Shown: one piece after another, positions 6,190-12,764 of the stretch | How the letters are laid out: the number at the start of each line of letters is the position of its first letter | Position numbering within the stretch: the first letter of the stretch is position 1 | Assembly (NCBI GenBank): GCA_016928395.1 | Contig: JAFGKV010000025.1 | Span: 1 to 12,868, forward strand | Direction: 5' to 3' | Length of the DNA stretch: 12,868 nt | Source: Candidatus Fermentibacterota bacterium | GTDB lineage: Bacteria; JAFGKV01 | Notes under the pieces: model-generated | Seen by the model: only the letters and a program-made list of their open reading frames with translations | The model's database searches: none | What the model was told of the DNA's origin: nothing | Made by a program: the position numbers and the translations under genes

Positions 6190-6930
6190 GTGAGTACCGA
6201 GGCGGATTCACCACTTCTTGCCATTGCCGATGACCTCACCGTCGGCCTGCGGTATCTTCATTTCTCCCATCCGGTAGCGTGCATCTACAACCCCTTGGAG
6301 TATGCCCGGGAGGGCTACCGCGCCTATGTCATCCGTTTCGGTGCCCCTCCCAAGGAGACGCTGATTCTGGGGATGAATCCTGGCCCGTGGGGCATGGCGC
6401 AGACAGGGGTCCCCTTCGGCGAGGTTCATCATGTACGCGAATGGCTGGGCATCGACGAAATCGTGGGGCGCCCTGCGAATGAGCTGCCGTCTCGACCTGT
6501 CCACGGATTCTCGTGCCCGCGCAGCGAAGTGAGCGGTGCCAGGGTATGGGGGTGGGCCCGAGACGCCTTCGAAACGCCTGAACGATTCTTTGCTCACCAT
6601 TTCGTGGGCAACTACTGCCCCCTGATCTTCTTTGATAAGACCGGCCGTAACCTCACTCCTGACCGGCTCAAGGCCGCGGAGAAGGAGAGGCTCTTCGCGG
6701 CATGCGATGCCGCTCTGCGTCGTACGATCCTTCACCTGCGGGCGTGCAGGGTCGTCGCTTTGGGGCGCTTCGCCTTTTCGCGAGCCCTGGATGCCGCCTC
6801 GGGTATGGGTCTCGACGTACTGTCGGTTCCACACCCCAGCCCCGCCAACCCGGCGGCCAACAGAGGGTGGGCAACGCTCATGTCCGCGGCGTTTTCTGCG
6901 GGCCGACGCCCTCCTCCCGTTGCTCCTTGA
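6190..6930 (+). CDS. smug1: SMUG1-family uracil-DNA glycosylase
   Basis: The 246-residue protein matches the SMUG1 family throughout: YNPLEYA at 33-39, GMNPGPWGMAQTGVPFGEV at 61-79, SEVSGARVWG at 112-121, NYCPLIFF at 141-148, GRNLTP at 152-157 and HPSPANPAANRGW at 215-227. Residues aligning with the human catalytic and uracil-binding set are Asn63 (human Asn85), Phe76 (Phe98), Asn141 (Asn163) and His215 (His239). All are present, so an active enzyme is expected. It would cut uracil and oxidised pyrimidines such as 5-hydroxymethyluracil from DNA to start base-excision repair. Trp68 replaces the Phe of the animal motif. The start is GTG at 6190 with only a weak ribosome binding site; no later ATG precedes the catalytic motif. 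The Pro-rich C-terminal tail overlaps the convergent response-regulator gene by 53 bases. Confidence 0.93.
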   Translation: MSTEADSPLLAIADDLTVGLRYLHFSHPVACIYNPLEYAREGYRAYVIRFGAPPKETLILGMNPGPWGMAQTGVPFGEVHHVREWLGIDEIVGRPANELPSRPVHGFSCPRSEVSGARVWGWARDAFETPERFFAHHFVGNYCPLIFFDKTGRNLTPDRLKAAEKERLFAACDAALRRTILHLRACRVVALGRFAFSRALDAASGMGLDVLSVPHPSPANPAANRGWATLMSAAFSAGRRPPPVAP

Positions 6931-8281
6931 GCCCGTATTTGCGCATTTTGTAGCGCAGCATCCGCTCACTCAAGCCTAATCGTTGGGCGGCCTTCGTCTG
7001 GACGAATGCCGCGTCGGCGAGGGCTCGCCGGATCATGGATTGCTCCACTGACTGGAGTACGTCCCGCAGCCGGCCTTCCGATTCAACTGCAGGGGTCTCT
7101 CCGGGCCGCAGGTAGAGCGGCAGATCCTCCACCCTCAGCATGTCGCCCCGGGTCAGGACCACCGCTCGTTCAACGACATTCTCCAATTCCCTGACATTGC
7201 CGGGAAAGGTGTACTGGTAGAGGGCGGAGAAGAACTCCCGGCTGAAACCTTTCACCTTCTTCCTATTGGCCTTGGCGTGCCTCGCGAGGAAATGTTCGAT
7301 GAGCGCCGCAAGGTCCTCTTTTCGCTCCCGAAGAGGGGGCAAAGCGACCATGACGACATTCAGACGCCAGTAGAGGTCTTCTCTGAATCGGCCTTGTTTC
7401 ATAAGGTCTTCCAGGTTGCGGTTCGTGGCAGCCAGTATTCGTACGTCCGCAGTCGTGGGTCGGCTGCTTCCCACGCGCTCGAATGTGTGGTCCTGCAGAA
7501 AACGCAGCAACTTGACCTGGGTGCCCAGGGGGATATCGCCGATCTCATCAAGAAAGAGCGAGCCGCCCTCAGCGGCCTCGAACCGCCCTACCCGCGCGCG
7601 TTCGGCACCGGTGAATGCACCTTTCTCGTGACCAAACAGCTCGGCTTCCAGCAGGGTTTCGGGCAGGGCCGCGCAGTTCACCGCCACAAAGGGCTTCGTT
7701 GCCCGGGGGCTCTGCAGATGCATGGCCCGGGCCACCAGTTCCTTGCCGGTGCCACTTTCCCCCGTGACAAGCACCGTGGCAGAACTCGGCGCCGCGCGGA
7801 CTATGAGGCTGAACACTTCCTGCATCCTGGGCGAGTTACCGATGATGCCGCTCATGGAGTAACGCTCTCTCAGTTGCTCCCGGAGCAGCATATTCTCCTC
7901 TCGAAGCCGGCGGTTTCCCGCCGCCTGGCCGACCGCCACCAGGAGCTCTTCCAGATCAACGGGTTTTCGGAGGTAGCCGTAGGCCCCTCCCTTCACGGCC
8001 TGAATGGCTGTCTCCACGGTGGCATAGGCCGTGACTACTATGACCTGCAGCTTTGGATCGATTTCCCGGCTTCGCCGGAGTAGTTCCACCCCGTCGACTC
8101 CGGGGAGACGCATGTCGGTGATCACGACATCGAAACGTAGGTGCTGCATGGCCTCCATCAACTCTTCTGCCGATCCAAAGCCCTCCGCCGCATACCCACC
8201 GTCCTCAAGGGATTCGATCATCATCCTTCGCTGGATCGGCTCATCCTCCACCACGGCAATTCGGGCGCCCTGGGTACTCAT
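6878..8281 (-). CDS. Sigma-54-dependent response regulator (NtrC/ZraR type)
   Basis: The 467-residue protein has three domains. A receiver domain (about 5-120) has Glu12/Asp13, phosphoacceptor Asp56 in VITDMRLPGVDG, Thr84 and Lys106. A sigma-54 AAA+ domain (about 143-375) has Walker A GESGTGKE at 174-181, the sigma-54-contacting loop GAFTGA at 221-226, Walker B FLDE at 243-246 and the conserved RLNVV and GNVRELENVV segments. A Fis-type helix-turn-helix (about 405-451) includes TKAAQRLGLSERMLRYKMRK. All key residues are intact. It should hydrolyse ATP to open sigma-54 polymerase complexes from upstream sites. The ATG overlaps the kinase stop codon (ATGA), with AAGGA 9 bases upstream, so the pair is translationally coupled. 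The sigma-54 promoter in front of the operon makes it a likely autoregulator. Confidence 0.93.
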   Translation of the reverse strand: MSTQGARIAVVEDEPIQRRMMIESLEDGGYAAEGFGSAEELMEAMQHLRFDVVITDMRLPGVDGVELLRRSREIDPKLQVIVVTAYATVETAIQAVKGGAYGYLRKPVDLEELLVAVGQAAGNRRLREENMLLREQLRERYSMSGIIGNSPRMQEVFSLIVRAAPSSATVLVTGESGTGKELVARAMHLQSPRATKPFVAVNCAALPETLLEAELFGHEKGAFTGAERARVGRFEAAEGGSLFLDEIGDIPLGTQVKLLRFLQDHTFERVGSSRPTTADVRILAATNRNLEDLMKQGRFREDLYWRLNVVMVALPPLRERKEDLAALIEHFLARHAKANRKKVKGFSREFFSALYQYTFPGNVRELENVVERAVVLTRGDMLRVEDLPLYLRPGETPAVESEGRLRDVLQSVEQSMIRRALADAAFVQTKAAQRLGLSERMLRYKMRKYGLKEQREEGVGPQKTPRT

Positions 8282-10002
8282 TGGGTGCTTTCCTTGTGCG
8301 AGAGGGGCAGCCTGATCTGAACCATCGCACCGCCTTCTTCGCGGTTGGCGACGTGCAGGCTCCCTCCGTGGTCTTGTGCAACTCGGCGGGCAAGGGTAAG
8401 CCCCAGGCCTAGACCTCGCTGCTTGGTGCTATAGAAGGCCTCGATTCCTTTCGTCCGTGCCTCCTCACTGAATCCGGCGCCGCTGTCTTTCACTGTAATG
8501 CATGCGAATCCGTGACGCATCTCGAGAGCAATCGCCACAGTGCTTCCCGTGGGTGCCGCCGCAAGAGCATTCCGAACGAGATTGCCCACCGCCTGGTGAA
8601 GCCGGTCAGCATCAGCCCCGATGCTGACCGATGCGGAGGAATCAAGAGCCACATTGATCCCACGGTCCTCCGCTTCCGACCTGTAGAGCATGACAACCCG
8701 TTCGAGCAGATCCCGAAGATCCACCGTCTTCTTGGTCGAGGAGGGGGCGCGCGCCAGGTCGACGATAGTCTCCACCGTTCGGTCAAGTCTCGCGATCTCG
8801 CGGCGCATCAACACGGAGAGCTCTTCCACGTTGCCTTCGCCTTGCCCGGTTGCCCGACTCAAGCGCTGTGCCATGAGGCCCAAGGAGTTGAGAGGATTAC
8901 GGATCTCGTGAGCAACGCCCGCAGCCATGCGCCCTAAGTCTGCCAAACGCTCCTGTTGGTAGAGGGAATCCCGCATGGCATCCATCCTGGTGCGGTGACG
9001 TCGTTCCATGGTGAAGACGGCCAGCAATCCGCTCACACCGATCATGGATGCGGCTGCGGACAATACTATCAGGTTCCGTCGTGCCGTCGAGAGTATTTGG
9101 CGAGCATCTTCGGTGGTCAACGCGATATGCAGAGTCCCTGCGCCATCAGTCCCCATCGGGAATGGTTCACTGACGACCAAGAGCCTGGCGCCAGGGTCAG
9201 GAGCTTCCCACGCGGTGCCGATGCGCCCACGATCCGTAGCGAAAAGGATCAATCCCTGGGCGTCGGTGAGGGCGATATCGCGGACTTTCTTGGTGAGCGC
9301 GAGGTTCTCCAGCAGAGATTGGAAGGATTCGAAATCAAGGGTACGGCGGGTGAGGTCAGGGCTGGCTCTGAGAAAGACAAAGCCTCCGAAAGAACGACGT
9401 CGTGCATATCCCACTGGCGCAGGGCCTGTCCTTCTCCACCCGTGATGCCAGCGCCACATGTCGAAGGCGCGGTCTTTATCGCCTGAACGTTTCATCTGGG
9501 CCAGGAGGCCAATGAGCGGCCCACACGCCTCCGGACAGGACGCTGATCCTGGCTCCCGTGGCGGGCCGGCATGCCATCGGGGCTTGATTCCCCGCCCAGG
9601 CGGCAGGCCGTCGGTCCACACCAAGGGACGCAATGCATCATCGTACAGCGCCACAACGTCAAGGTCCTCCCGCTGGCTGAGCTCAGCAATGAGGGGACCA
9701 TCCCGGCCTGGGTTGCCTGTCAGCACAGTATCCAGCCATGCCGCGTGCATCTTGAGTCTTTCGAGAAGCCCGTCCTGGGAAGCACGGACGCGGCGAAGCC
9801 CGTGGAGGGTGCTGGCCTGTATGCTGGCGGCTAGATGGGTGCCTTCCTCAGAGAGGAGTGCGTAGGCGTGGCGCTGAGTAAGCGTCCACAGCAAGAGCCC
9901 CAAAGCCCAAATCACTACAAGCACCAAGGCCAGGATCACCGCCGGGTAGCGCCACCGGCCGGTCATTCTGGCTTTGACTATCTGGGTCGGTCTCGTGGTC
10001 AT
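8278..10002 (-). CDS. Membrane sensor histidine kinase (ZraS-like)
   Basis: The 574-residue kinase has transmembrane helix 1 at about 19-42, a large periplasmic sensor of about 265 residues, and transmembrane helix 2 at about 311-332. A short linker leads to a HisKA domain with phosphoacceptor His365 in GVAHEIRNPLNSL. The HATPase_c domain has N-box Asn474/Asn478 (GNLVRNAL), DSGAG at 506-510 and RGLGLGLTLARR at 529-540. No clear HAMP or PAS domain is visible. The periplasmic part contains Cys156 and Cys160 (CPEAC) and His186-His187 in a Trp-rich stretch (MWRWHHGW), which could bind a metal or respond to redox. Assignment as ZraS-like rests on this architecture and on the ZraP-like gene just upstream; the real signal is unknown. 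The ATG at 10002 has no visible ribosome binding site and lies 12 bases after a GC-rich stem-loop. A second ATG at 9966 is possible. Confidence 0.88.
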   Translation of the reverse strand: MTTRPTQIVKARMTGRWRYPAVILALVLVVIWALGLLLWTLTQRHAYALLSEEGTHLAASIQASTLHGLRRVRASQDGLLERLKMHAAWLDTVLTGNPGRDGPLIAELSQREDLDVVALYDDALRPLVWTDGLPPGRGIKPRWHAGPPREPGSASCPEACGPLIGLLAQMKRSGDKDRAFDMWRWHHGWRRTGPAPVGYARRRSFGGFVFLRASPDLTRRTLDFESFQSLLENLALTKKVRDIALTDAQGLILFATDRGRIGTAWEAPDPGARLLVVSEPFPMGTDGAGTLHIALTTEDARQILSTARRNLIVLSAAASMIGVSGLLAVFTMERRHRTRMDAMRDSLYQQERLADLGRMAAGVAHEIRNPLNSLGLMAQRLSRATGQGEGNVEELSVLMRREIARLDRTVETIVDLARAPSSTKKTVDLRDLLERVVMLYRSEAEDRGINVALDSSASVSIGADADRLHQAVGNLVRNALAAAPTGSTVAIALEMRHGFACITVKDSGAGFSEEARTKGIEAFYSTKQRGLGLGLTLARRVAQDHGGSLHVANREEGGAMVQIRLPLSHKESTQ

Positions 10003-10014
10003 GCAGTTCGAGCG

Positions 10015-10039
10015 CGGGGGCGAGCGGCGCTCGCCCCCG
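10015..10039 (-). repeat. Perfect 11-bp GC-rich stem-loop between the zraP-like and kinase genes
   Basis: On the minus strand CGGGGGCGAGC and GCTCGCCCCCG form a perfect 11-bp stem with a 3-base loop. It begins 6 bases after the zraP-like stop codon and ends 12 bases before the kinase ATG. No T-run follows, so it is not a standard intrinsic terminator. Likely roles are a 3' stabiliser of the zraP-like message, a partial transcription stop, or a barrier to ribosome entry at the kinase start. Confidence 0.8.
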
Positions 10040-10045
10040 TCAGAG

Positions 10046-10564
10046 CTACTTCATCGAGCGCCCCGGCCGGCTTTGGGGTGCGCACTGCATCCCTCTGCCC
10101 ATGCGGGATCCGCCCATGTTCGATCCATCCATGGGGCCGCAACCCATACCACAGGCCCCGGCCATCATGTGACAGCCAGCTCGCATGCCCTCAGGCAGAT
10201 CCTTCCTGATCTTCAGCATGTGCTGCAAGCCCTTCTTCGCGATCTCACCGCGAAGATCATGGATCTCCTGGTGAAGCTTCAGGATGTCTGCGTCCTTTGA
10301 ATCGGACGAACTCATCAAGAGACGCAGCCGTTCGGCTTTCTCGAATAGCTGAGCACGCTGCGTGATGGTGTCTTCCTGGAAGAGACGGCGCTGATCCTGG
10401 ATTTTCGCCCGAACCTCGGCGGTCACTTCAGAGAAATCGCCCCACCCTGGGCCCATGCCCATGTCACACCCACCACGGCCGCCCCGGGGGCCGCGGGCAT
10501 CCGCCGTGGCGGCCATCGAGGCCACCAGGGCTGCCATGAGAAGAATCAAGGTCGTGCGTTTCAT
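10046..10564 (-). CDS. ZraP-like periplasmic metal-binding chaperone (heavy-metal resistance/sensor family)
   Basis: The 172-residue protein starts with a clear signal peptide (MKRTTLILLMAALVASM..., likely cut after about Ala23). A Gly/Arg-rich stretch and a charged helical core (about 48-120) follow, resembling the ZraP/CpxP family helices. The tail (125-172) is rich in Met, Cys and Gly. Cysteines are at 33, 131, 138, 142 and 161, and His132-Met-Met and several GMG repeats could bind soft metals. In Enterobacteriaceae ZraP is a zinc-dependent periplasmic chaperone that also dampens its cognate ZraSR system; the same job is inferred here from gene order. The start is ATG at 10564, with an ideal AAGGAGGT 6 bases upstream. 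The frame stays open to 10897, but that extension contains the promoter and leader. In E. coli zraP is divergent from zraSR, whereas here it is the first gene of one operon. Confidence 0.82.
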   Translation of the reverse strand: MKRTTLILLMAALVASMAATADARGPRGGRGGCDMGMGPGWGDFSEVTAEVRAKIQDQRRLFQEDTITQRAQLFEKAERLRLLMSSSDSKDADILKLHQEIHDLRGEIAKKGLQHMLKIRKDLPEGMRAGCHMMAGACGMGCGPMDGSNMGGSRMGRGMQCAPQSRPGRSMK

Positions 10565-10610
10565 TACTAGACCTCCTTCGCGGTACAACTTCGCACACGA
10601 CACGTTACGC

Positions 10611-10630
10611 GCAACCGTATCATCGGTTGC
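10611..10630 (-). promoter_or_regulatory. 5'-proximal leader hairpin of the Zra-like transcript
   Basis: GCAACCG (10611-10617) and CGGTTGC (10624-10630) are perfect inverted copies with a 6-base spacer. If transcription starts about 12 bases after the -12 element (near 10632), the hairpin would cover roughly +3 to +22 of the mRNA. Stem-loops at that position are known to protect messages from 5'-end-dependent decay. A DNA operator overlapping the start point is the other option. Confidence 0.55.
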
Positions 10631-10642
10631 ACAACCCTTCCA

Positions 10643-10658
10643 TGCAATGACCGTGCCA
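10643..10658 (-). promoter_or_regulatory. Sigma-54 (-24/-12) promoter of the zraP-like operon
   Basis: On the minus strand the bases read TGGCACGGTCATTGCA, with GG and GC separated by exactly 10 bases. This matches the sigma-54 consensus TGGCAC-N5-TTGC. The predicted start is near 10632, giving a leader of about 68 bases before the ATG at 10564. The operon it drives encodes a sigma-54 activator, which supports the call independently of the motif. Confidence 0.88.
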
Positions 10659-10705
10659 TGGGAAGTACTGCATGATCTCTCGAACTGGTAACCATTGTCC
10701 CGCAA

Positions 10706-10716
10706 GAGATTATCTC
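10706..10716. promoter_or_regulatory. Candidate upstream activator site (dyad GAGAT-T-ATCTC)
   Basis: GAGAT (10706-10710) and ATCTC (10712-10716) are perfect inverted copies around one T. The centre is about -79 from the predicted sigma-54 start, a usual distance for activators of this class. A further GAGAT half-site lies on the minus strand near 10674-10678. Assignment to the response regulator encoded here is inference. Confidence 0.4.
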
Positions 10717-10748
10717 CTGATGTTCCGCGGGGAGCATCGAACTCAGTC

Positions 10749-10762
10749 CGACAGATTTGTCG
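10749..10762. promoter_or_regulatory. Second upstream dyad (CGACA-N4-TGTCG)
   Basis: CGACA (10749-10753) and TGTCG (10758-10762) are perfect inverted copies with a 4-base spacer, centred near -123 from the predicted sigma-54 start. Its sequence differs from the dyad at 10706, so it may belong to another regulator or to control of the divergent ABC genes. Confidence 0.35.
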
Positions 10763-10895
10763 ATCCGTGTCTCTGCCGAACGGCCATCGGGAGGCAGTAT
10801 CGACATTCATTGCCGCCATTGGGTGGACTGCCGGTCCGTCTCGACGGTCGGGGCTGCATTGTGTTCCGCCCGACTCCATACTAACCTCCCCGCCC

Positions 10896-11813
10896 ATGAA
10901 TGATCACCACCCCATAGAAGCACGCAGGCTCACCAAACGGTACGGGACCCTTACCGCGGTGGATGCTATCGACTTCGAAGTCGAGCACGGCCAGTGCGTC
11001 GGGTTCCTCGGGCCCAATGGCGCCGGCAAGACCACCACGGTCAAGATGATAGCGGGCTTCTCCCCTATCACCGCGGGACGCGTCCTCGTGTTCGGTGTGG
11101 ATGTCTCCGCCAATCCGCGGGATGTGAAACGTCAGATCGGCGTCTGCCCCCAGGAAGACAATCTCGATCCCGATTTCTCGGTGATGAAGAACCTGCTGGT
11201 ATTTGCCCGCTACTTCAACATGCCGTCGTCCGTATCCGCCACTCGAGCGAACGAGTTGCTGGAGTTCCTTCATCTCAGCGACAAACGGGATGCCAAGATC
11301 GACGAACTCTCCGGCGGCATGAAGCGGCGGCTGCTTCTGGCCAGGGCCCTGCTGAACACGCCTCGGCTTCTGCTCTTGGACGAGCCGACCACCGGCCTGG
11401 ACCCCCAGGCGCGCCATCTCATCTGGCAGAGGGTCCGCACCCTCCGTGATGGCGGCGCCACCGTCCTTCTCACGACCCACTACATGGAAGAGGCCAGTCA
11501 GCTCTGTGACCGGGTTATCATGATGGACGCCGGTAGGATTCTGTTGGAAGGAAGACCAGACGAACTGGTGGCGAGGGAGGTGGGCCGTGAGGTGATCGAG
11601 CTGTGGAAGACGACACCGGAGGTGACTGCTTTCGTGCGTGGGTCCGGATGGGCATTCGAGCAGGTCGAAGACCGCATCATTATCCGAGACCAACAGGGTG
11701 GCCAGGTGTCACGGCTCATCGAAGAACGATTCCCCACCCAGGCTCGGCTCATCCGTGGCGCAACCCTGGAGGATGTGTTTCTCATCCGAACGGGCAGGGC
11801 GCTCAAGGAGTAG
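10896..11813 (+). CDS. ABC-2 exporter ATP-binding protein (NodI/DrrA-like)
   Basis: The 305-residue ATPase has Walker A GPNGAGKT at 39-46, Q-loop Gln86 (CPQED), signature LSGGM at 138-142, Walker B LLLLDE at 158-163 and switch His195 in TTHYMEEA. All are intact. The C-terminal 75 residues form the small extra domain usual in drug/polysaccharide-type ABC-2 ATPases (GATLEDVFLIRTGR). Phrases such as RHLIWQRVRTL and TTHYMEEASQLCDRV resemble NodI, the lipochitooligosaccharide exporter ATPase, but many other exporters share them. It energises the permease encoded 4 bases downstream; the substrate is unknown. ATG at 10896 matches the family N-terminus, but no ribosome binding site is visible before it (the preceding bases are C-rich), so the message may be leaderless or weakly translated. 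It is divergent from the Zra-like operon. Confidence 0.92.
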   Translation: MNDHHPIEARRLTKRYGTLTAVDAIDFEVEHGQCVGFLGPNGAGKTTTVKMIAGFSPITAGRVLVFGVDVSANPRDVKRQIGVCPQEDNLDPDFSVMKNLLVFARYFNMPSSVSATRANELLEFLHLSDKRDAKIDELSGGMKRRLLLARALLNTPRLLLLDEPTTGLDPQARHLIWQRVRTLRDGGATVLLTTHYMEEASQLCDRVIMMDAGRILLEGRPDELVAREVGREVIELWKTTPEVTAFVRGSGWAFEQVEDRIIIRDQQGGQVSRLIEERFPTQARLIRGATLEDVFLIRTGRALKE

Positions 11814-11817
11814 TCCG

Positions 11818-12615
11818 GTGGGTGTCTGGAGAACTGTTTTCGGCAATGTGTCCCATCGCGCCATACGAGTCTGGCAGCGAAACGCGGACGTGTGGGCCAC
11901 GACGTGGCTGGTGAACTTCATTCCCCCCCTCTTCGAGCCGATCCTCTATGTGCTTGCCTTTGGTATGGGCATGGGAAGCCTCATCGGCACGGTGGTCTAC
12001 GGGGGAACCGAAATCCCGTATCTGCGATTCATGATTCCCGGCGTCATCTCGGTGGCCATCATGTTCTGGTCATACTTCGAGACCACTTATGCCTCGTTTG
12101 TGCGCATGTACTACCAGCGCACCTTCGACGCCATCATGGCCACACCGCTTCTGGCTGAGGATGTGATCGCCGGTGAGTGGATCTGGGGCGCGACCAAGGC
12201 CGTTATGGCGGCGACGGTCATGCTGGTCATCGTCGGCGCATTCGGCTTGGTGGCCTTCCCCCAGGGCCTGCTCATCGTTCCCCTGTCGGCCCTCGGGGGT
12301 CTGCTCTTCTCGGCATTGGGCCTCGTCACCACGGCCCTGGCCCCGCGCATCGATCATTTCAATATCCCCAGCTTCCTTATCATCTTCCCCATGTTCCTGT
12401 TCAGCGGCACCTTCTTCCCCATCGACGTGCTCCCCCAGTGGGCCACGCACGTGGCTCTGGCACTCCCGCTCACCCACGTCTCCTTCCTCGTTCGGGCCCT
12501 CTGTCTCGGCCGACCTGCCCCCCTGTGGCCCTGGCATCTTCTCTATCTCACACTCGGCTCGCTCGTCGCGGGCGGCCTTGCCATCGTGCTCATGCGCCGA
12601 CGTCTAGTGAGGTGA
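11818..12615 (+). CDS. ABC-2 exporter permease (NodJ/DrrB-like)
   Basis: The 265-residue membrane protein has about six hydrophobic segments (near 30-56, 68-92, 121-147, 148-174, 181-202 and 240-262). It carries the ABC-2 permease signature in FLFSGTFFPIDVLP (193-206), preceded by ALGLVTTALAP at 166-176. The YASFVRMYYQRTFDAIMATPL stretch (91-111) matches the cytoplasmic coupling region of NodJ-like proteins. With the upstream ATPase it should form an exporter of a lipid, polysaccharide or drug-like compound; the substrate cannot be told. GTG at 11818 is chosen because AGGAG, in the end of the ATPase gene, lies 7 bases upstream. The frame continues upstream only as a shadow of the ATPase gene. 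The 4-base intergenic gap implies one transcript. Confidence 0.9.
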   Translation: MGVWRTVFGNVSHRAIRVWQRNADVWATTWLVNFIPPLFEPILYVLAFGMGMGSLIGTVVYGGTEIPYLRFMIPGVISVAIMFWSYFETTYASFVRMYYQRTFDAIMATPLLAEDVIAGEWIWGATKAVMAATVMLVIVGAFGLVAFPQGLLIVPLSALGGLLFSALGLVTTALAPRIDHFNIPSFLIIFPMFLFSGTFFPIDVLPQWATHVALALPLTHVSFLVRALCLGRPAPLWPWHLLYLTLGSLVAGGLAIVLMRRRLVR

Positions 12616-12661
12616 TGTCGAAACGCTCAATGATTGATTGATAATGCCTTACGCCACGAGA

Positions 12662-12680
12662 CCTAAGAGATTACCTTAGG
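12662..12680 (+). terminator. Weak terminator-like hairpin after the ABC permease gene
   Basis: CCTAAG (12662-12667) and CTTAGG (12675-12680) pair around a 7-base loop, 47 bases after the permease stop codon. The following bases are CTTTCCC, a poor T-run. It may mark the operon end but is not a strong intrinsic terminator. Confidence 0.35.
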
Positions 12681-12764
12681 CTTTCCCATGCCGGACGCAG
12701 CCACGAACCCACTGGCCTCCCTCCCTGTGTTTTCCACTCACTGCTCTCGCGCGGAGCACGGCCT

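Larger units (their letters stand above)
10565..10895. other. Divergent regulatory region between the Zra-like operon and the ABC exporter
   Basis: These 331 bases separate two divergent operons. The minus-strand half contains, going outward from the zraP-like gene, the ribosome binding site, a leader hairpin at 10611-10630, a sigma-54 promoter at 10643-10658, and dyads at 10706-10716 and 10749-10762. The half nearer the ABC genes (10763-10895) has no recognisable promoter or ribosome binding site. Open frames across it are continuations of the neighbouring genes without start signals. Confidence 0.7.

Noticed and set aside
7277-8083. 268-codon plus-strand frame opposite the response regulator
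   Set aside because: It is antisense to intact receiver and AAA+ motifs; no ribosome binding site or family resemblance.
10565-10897. N-terminal extension of the ZraP-like frame to 283 codons
   Set aside because: It would place the sigma-54 promoter and leader inside the coding region and bury the signal peptide; AAGGAGGT before ATG 10564 fixes the shorter start.
10881-11693. 270-codon minus-strand frame opposite the ABC ATPase
   Set aside because: It mirrors the Walker and signature motifs of the real gene and has no independent support.
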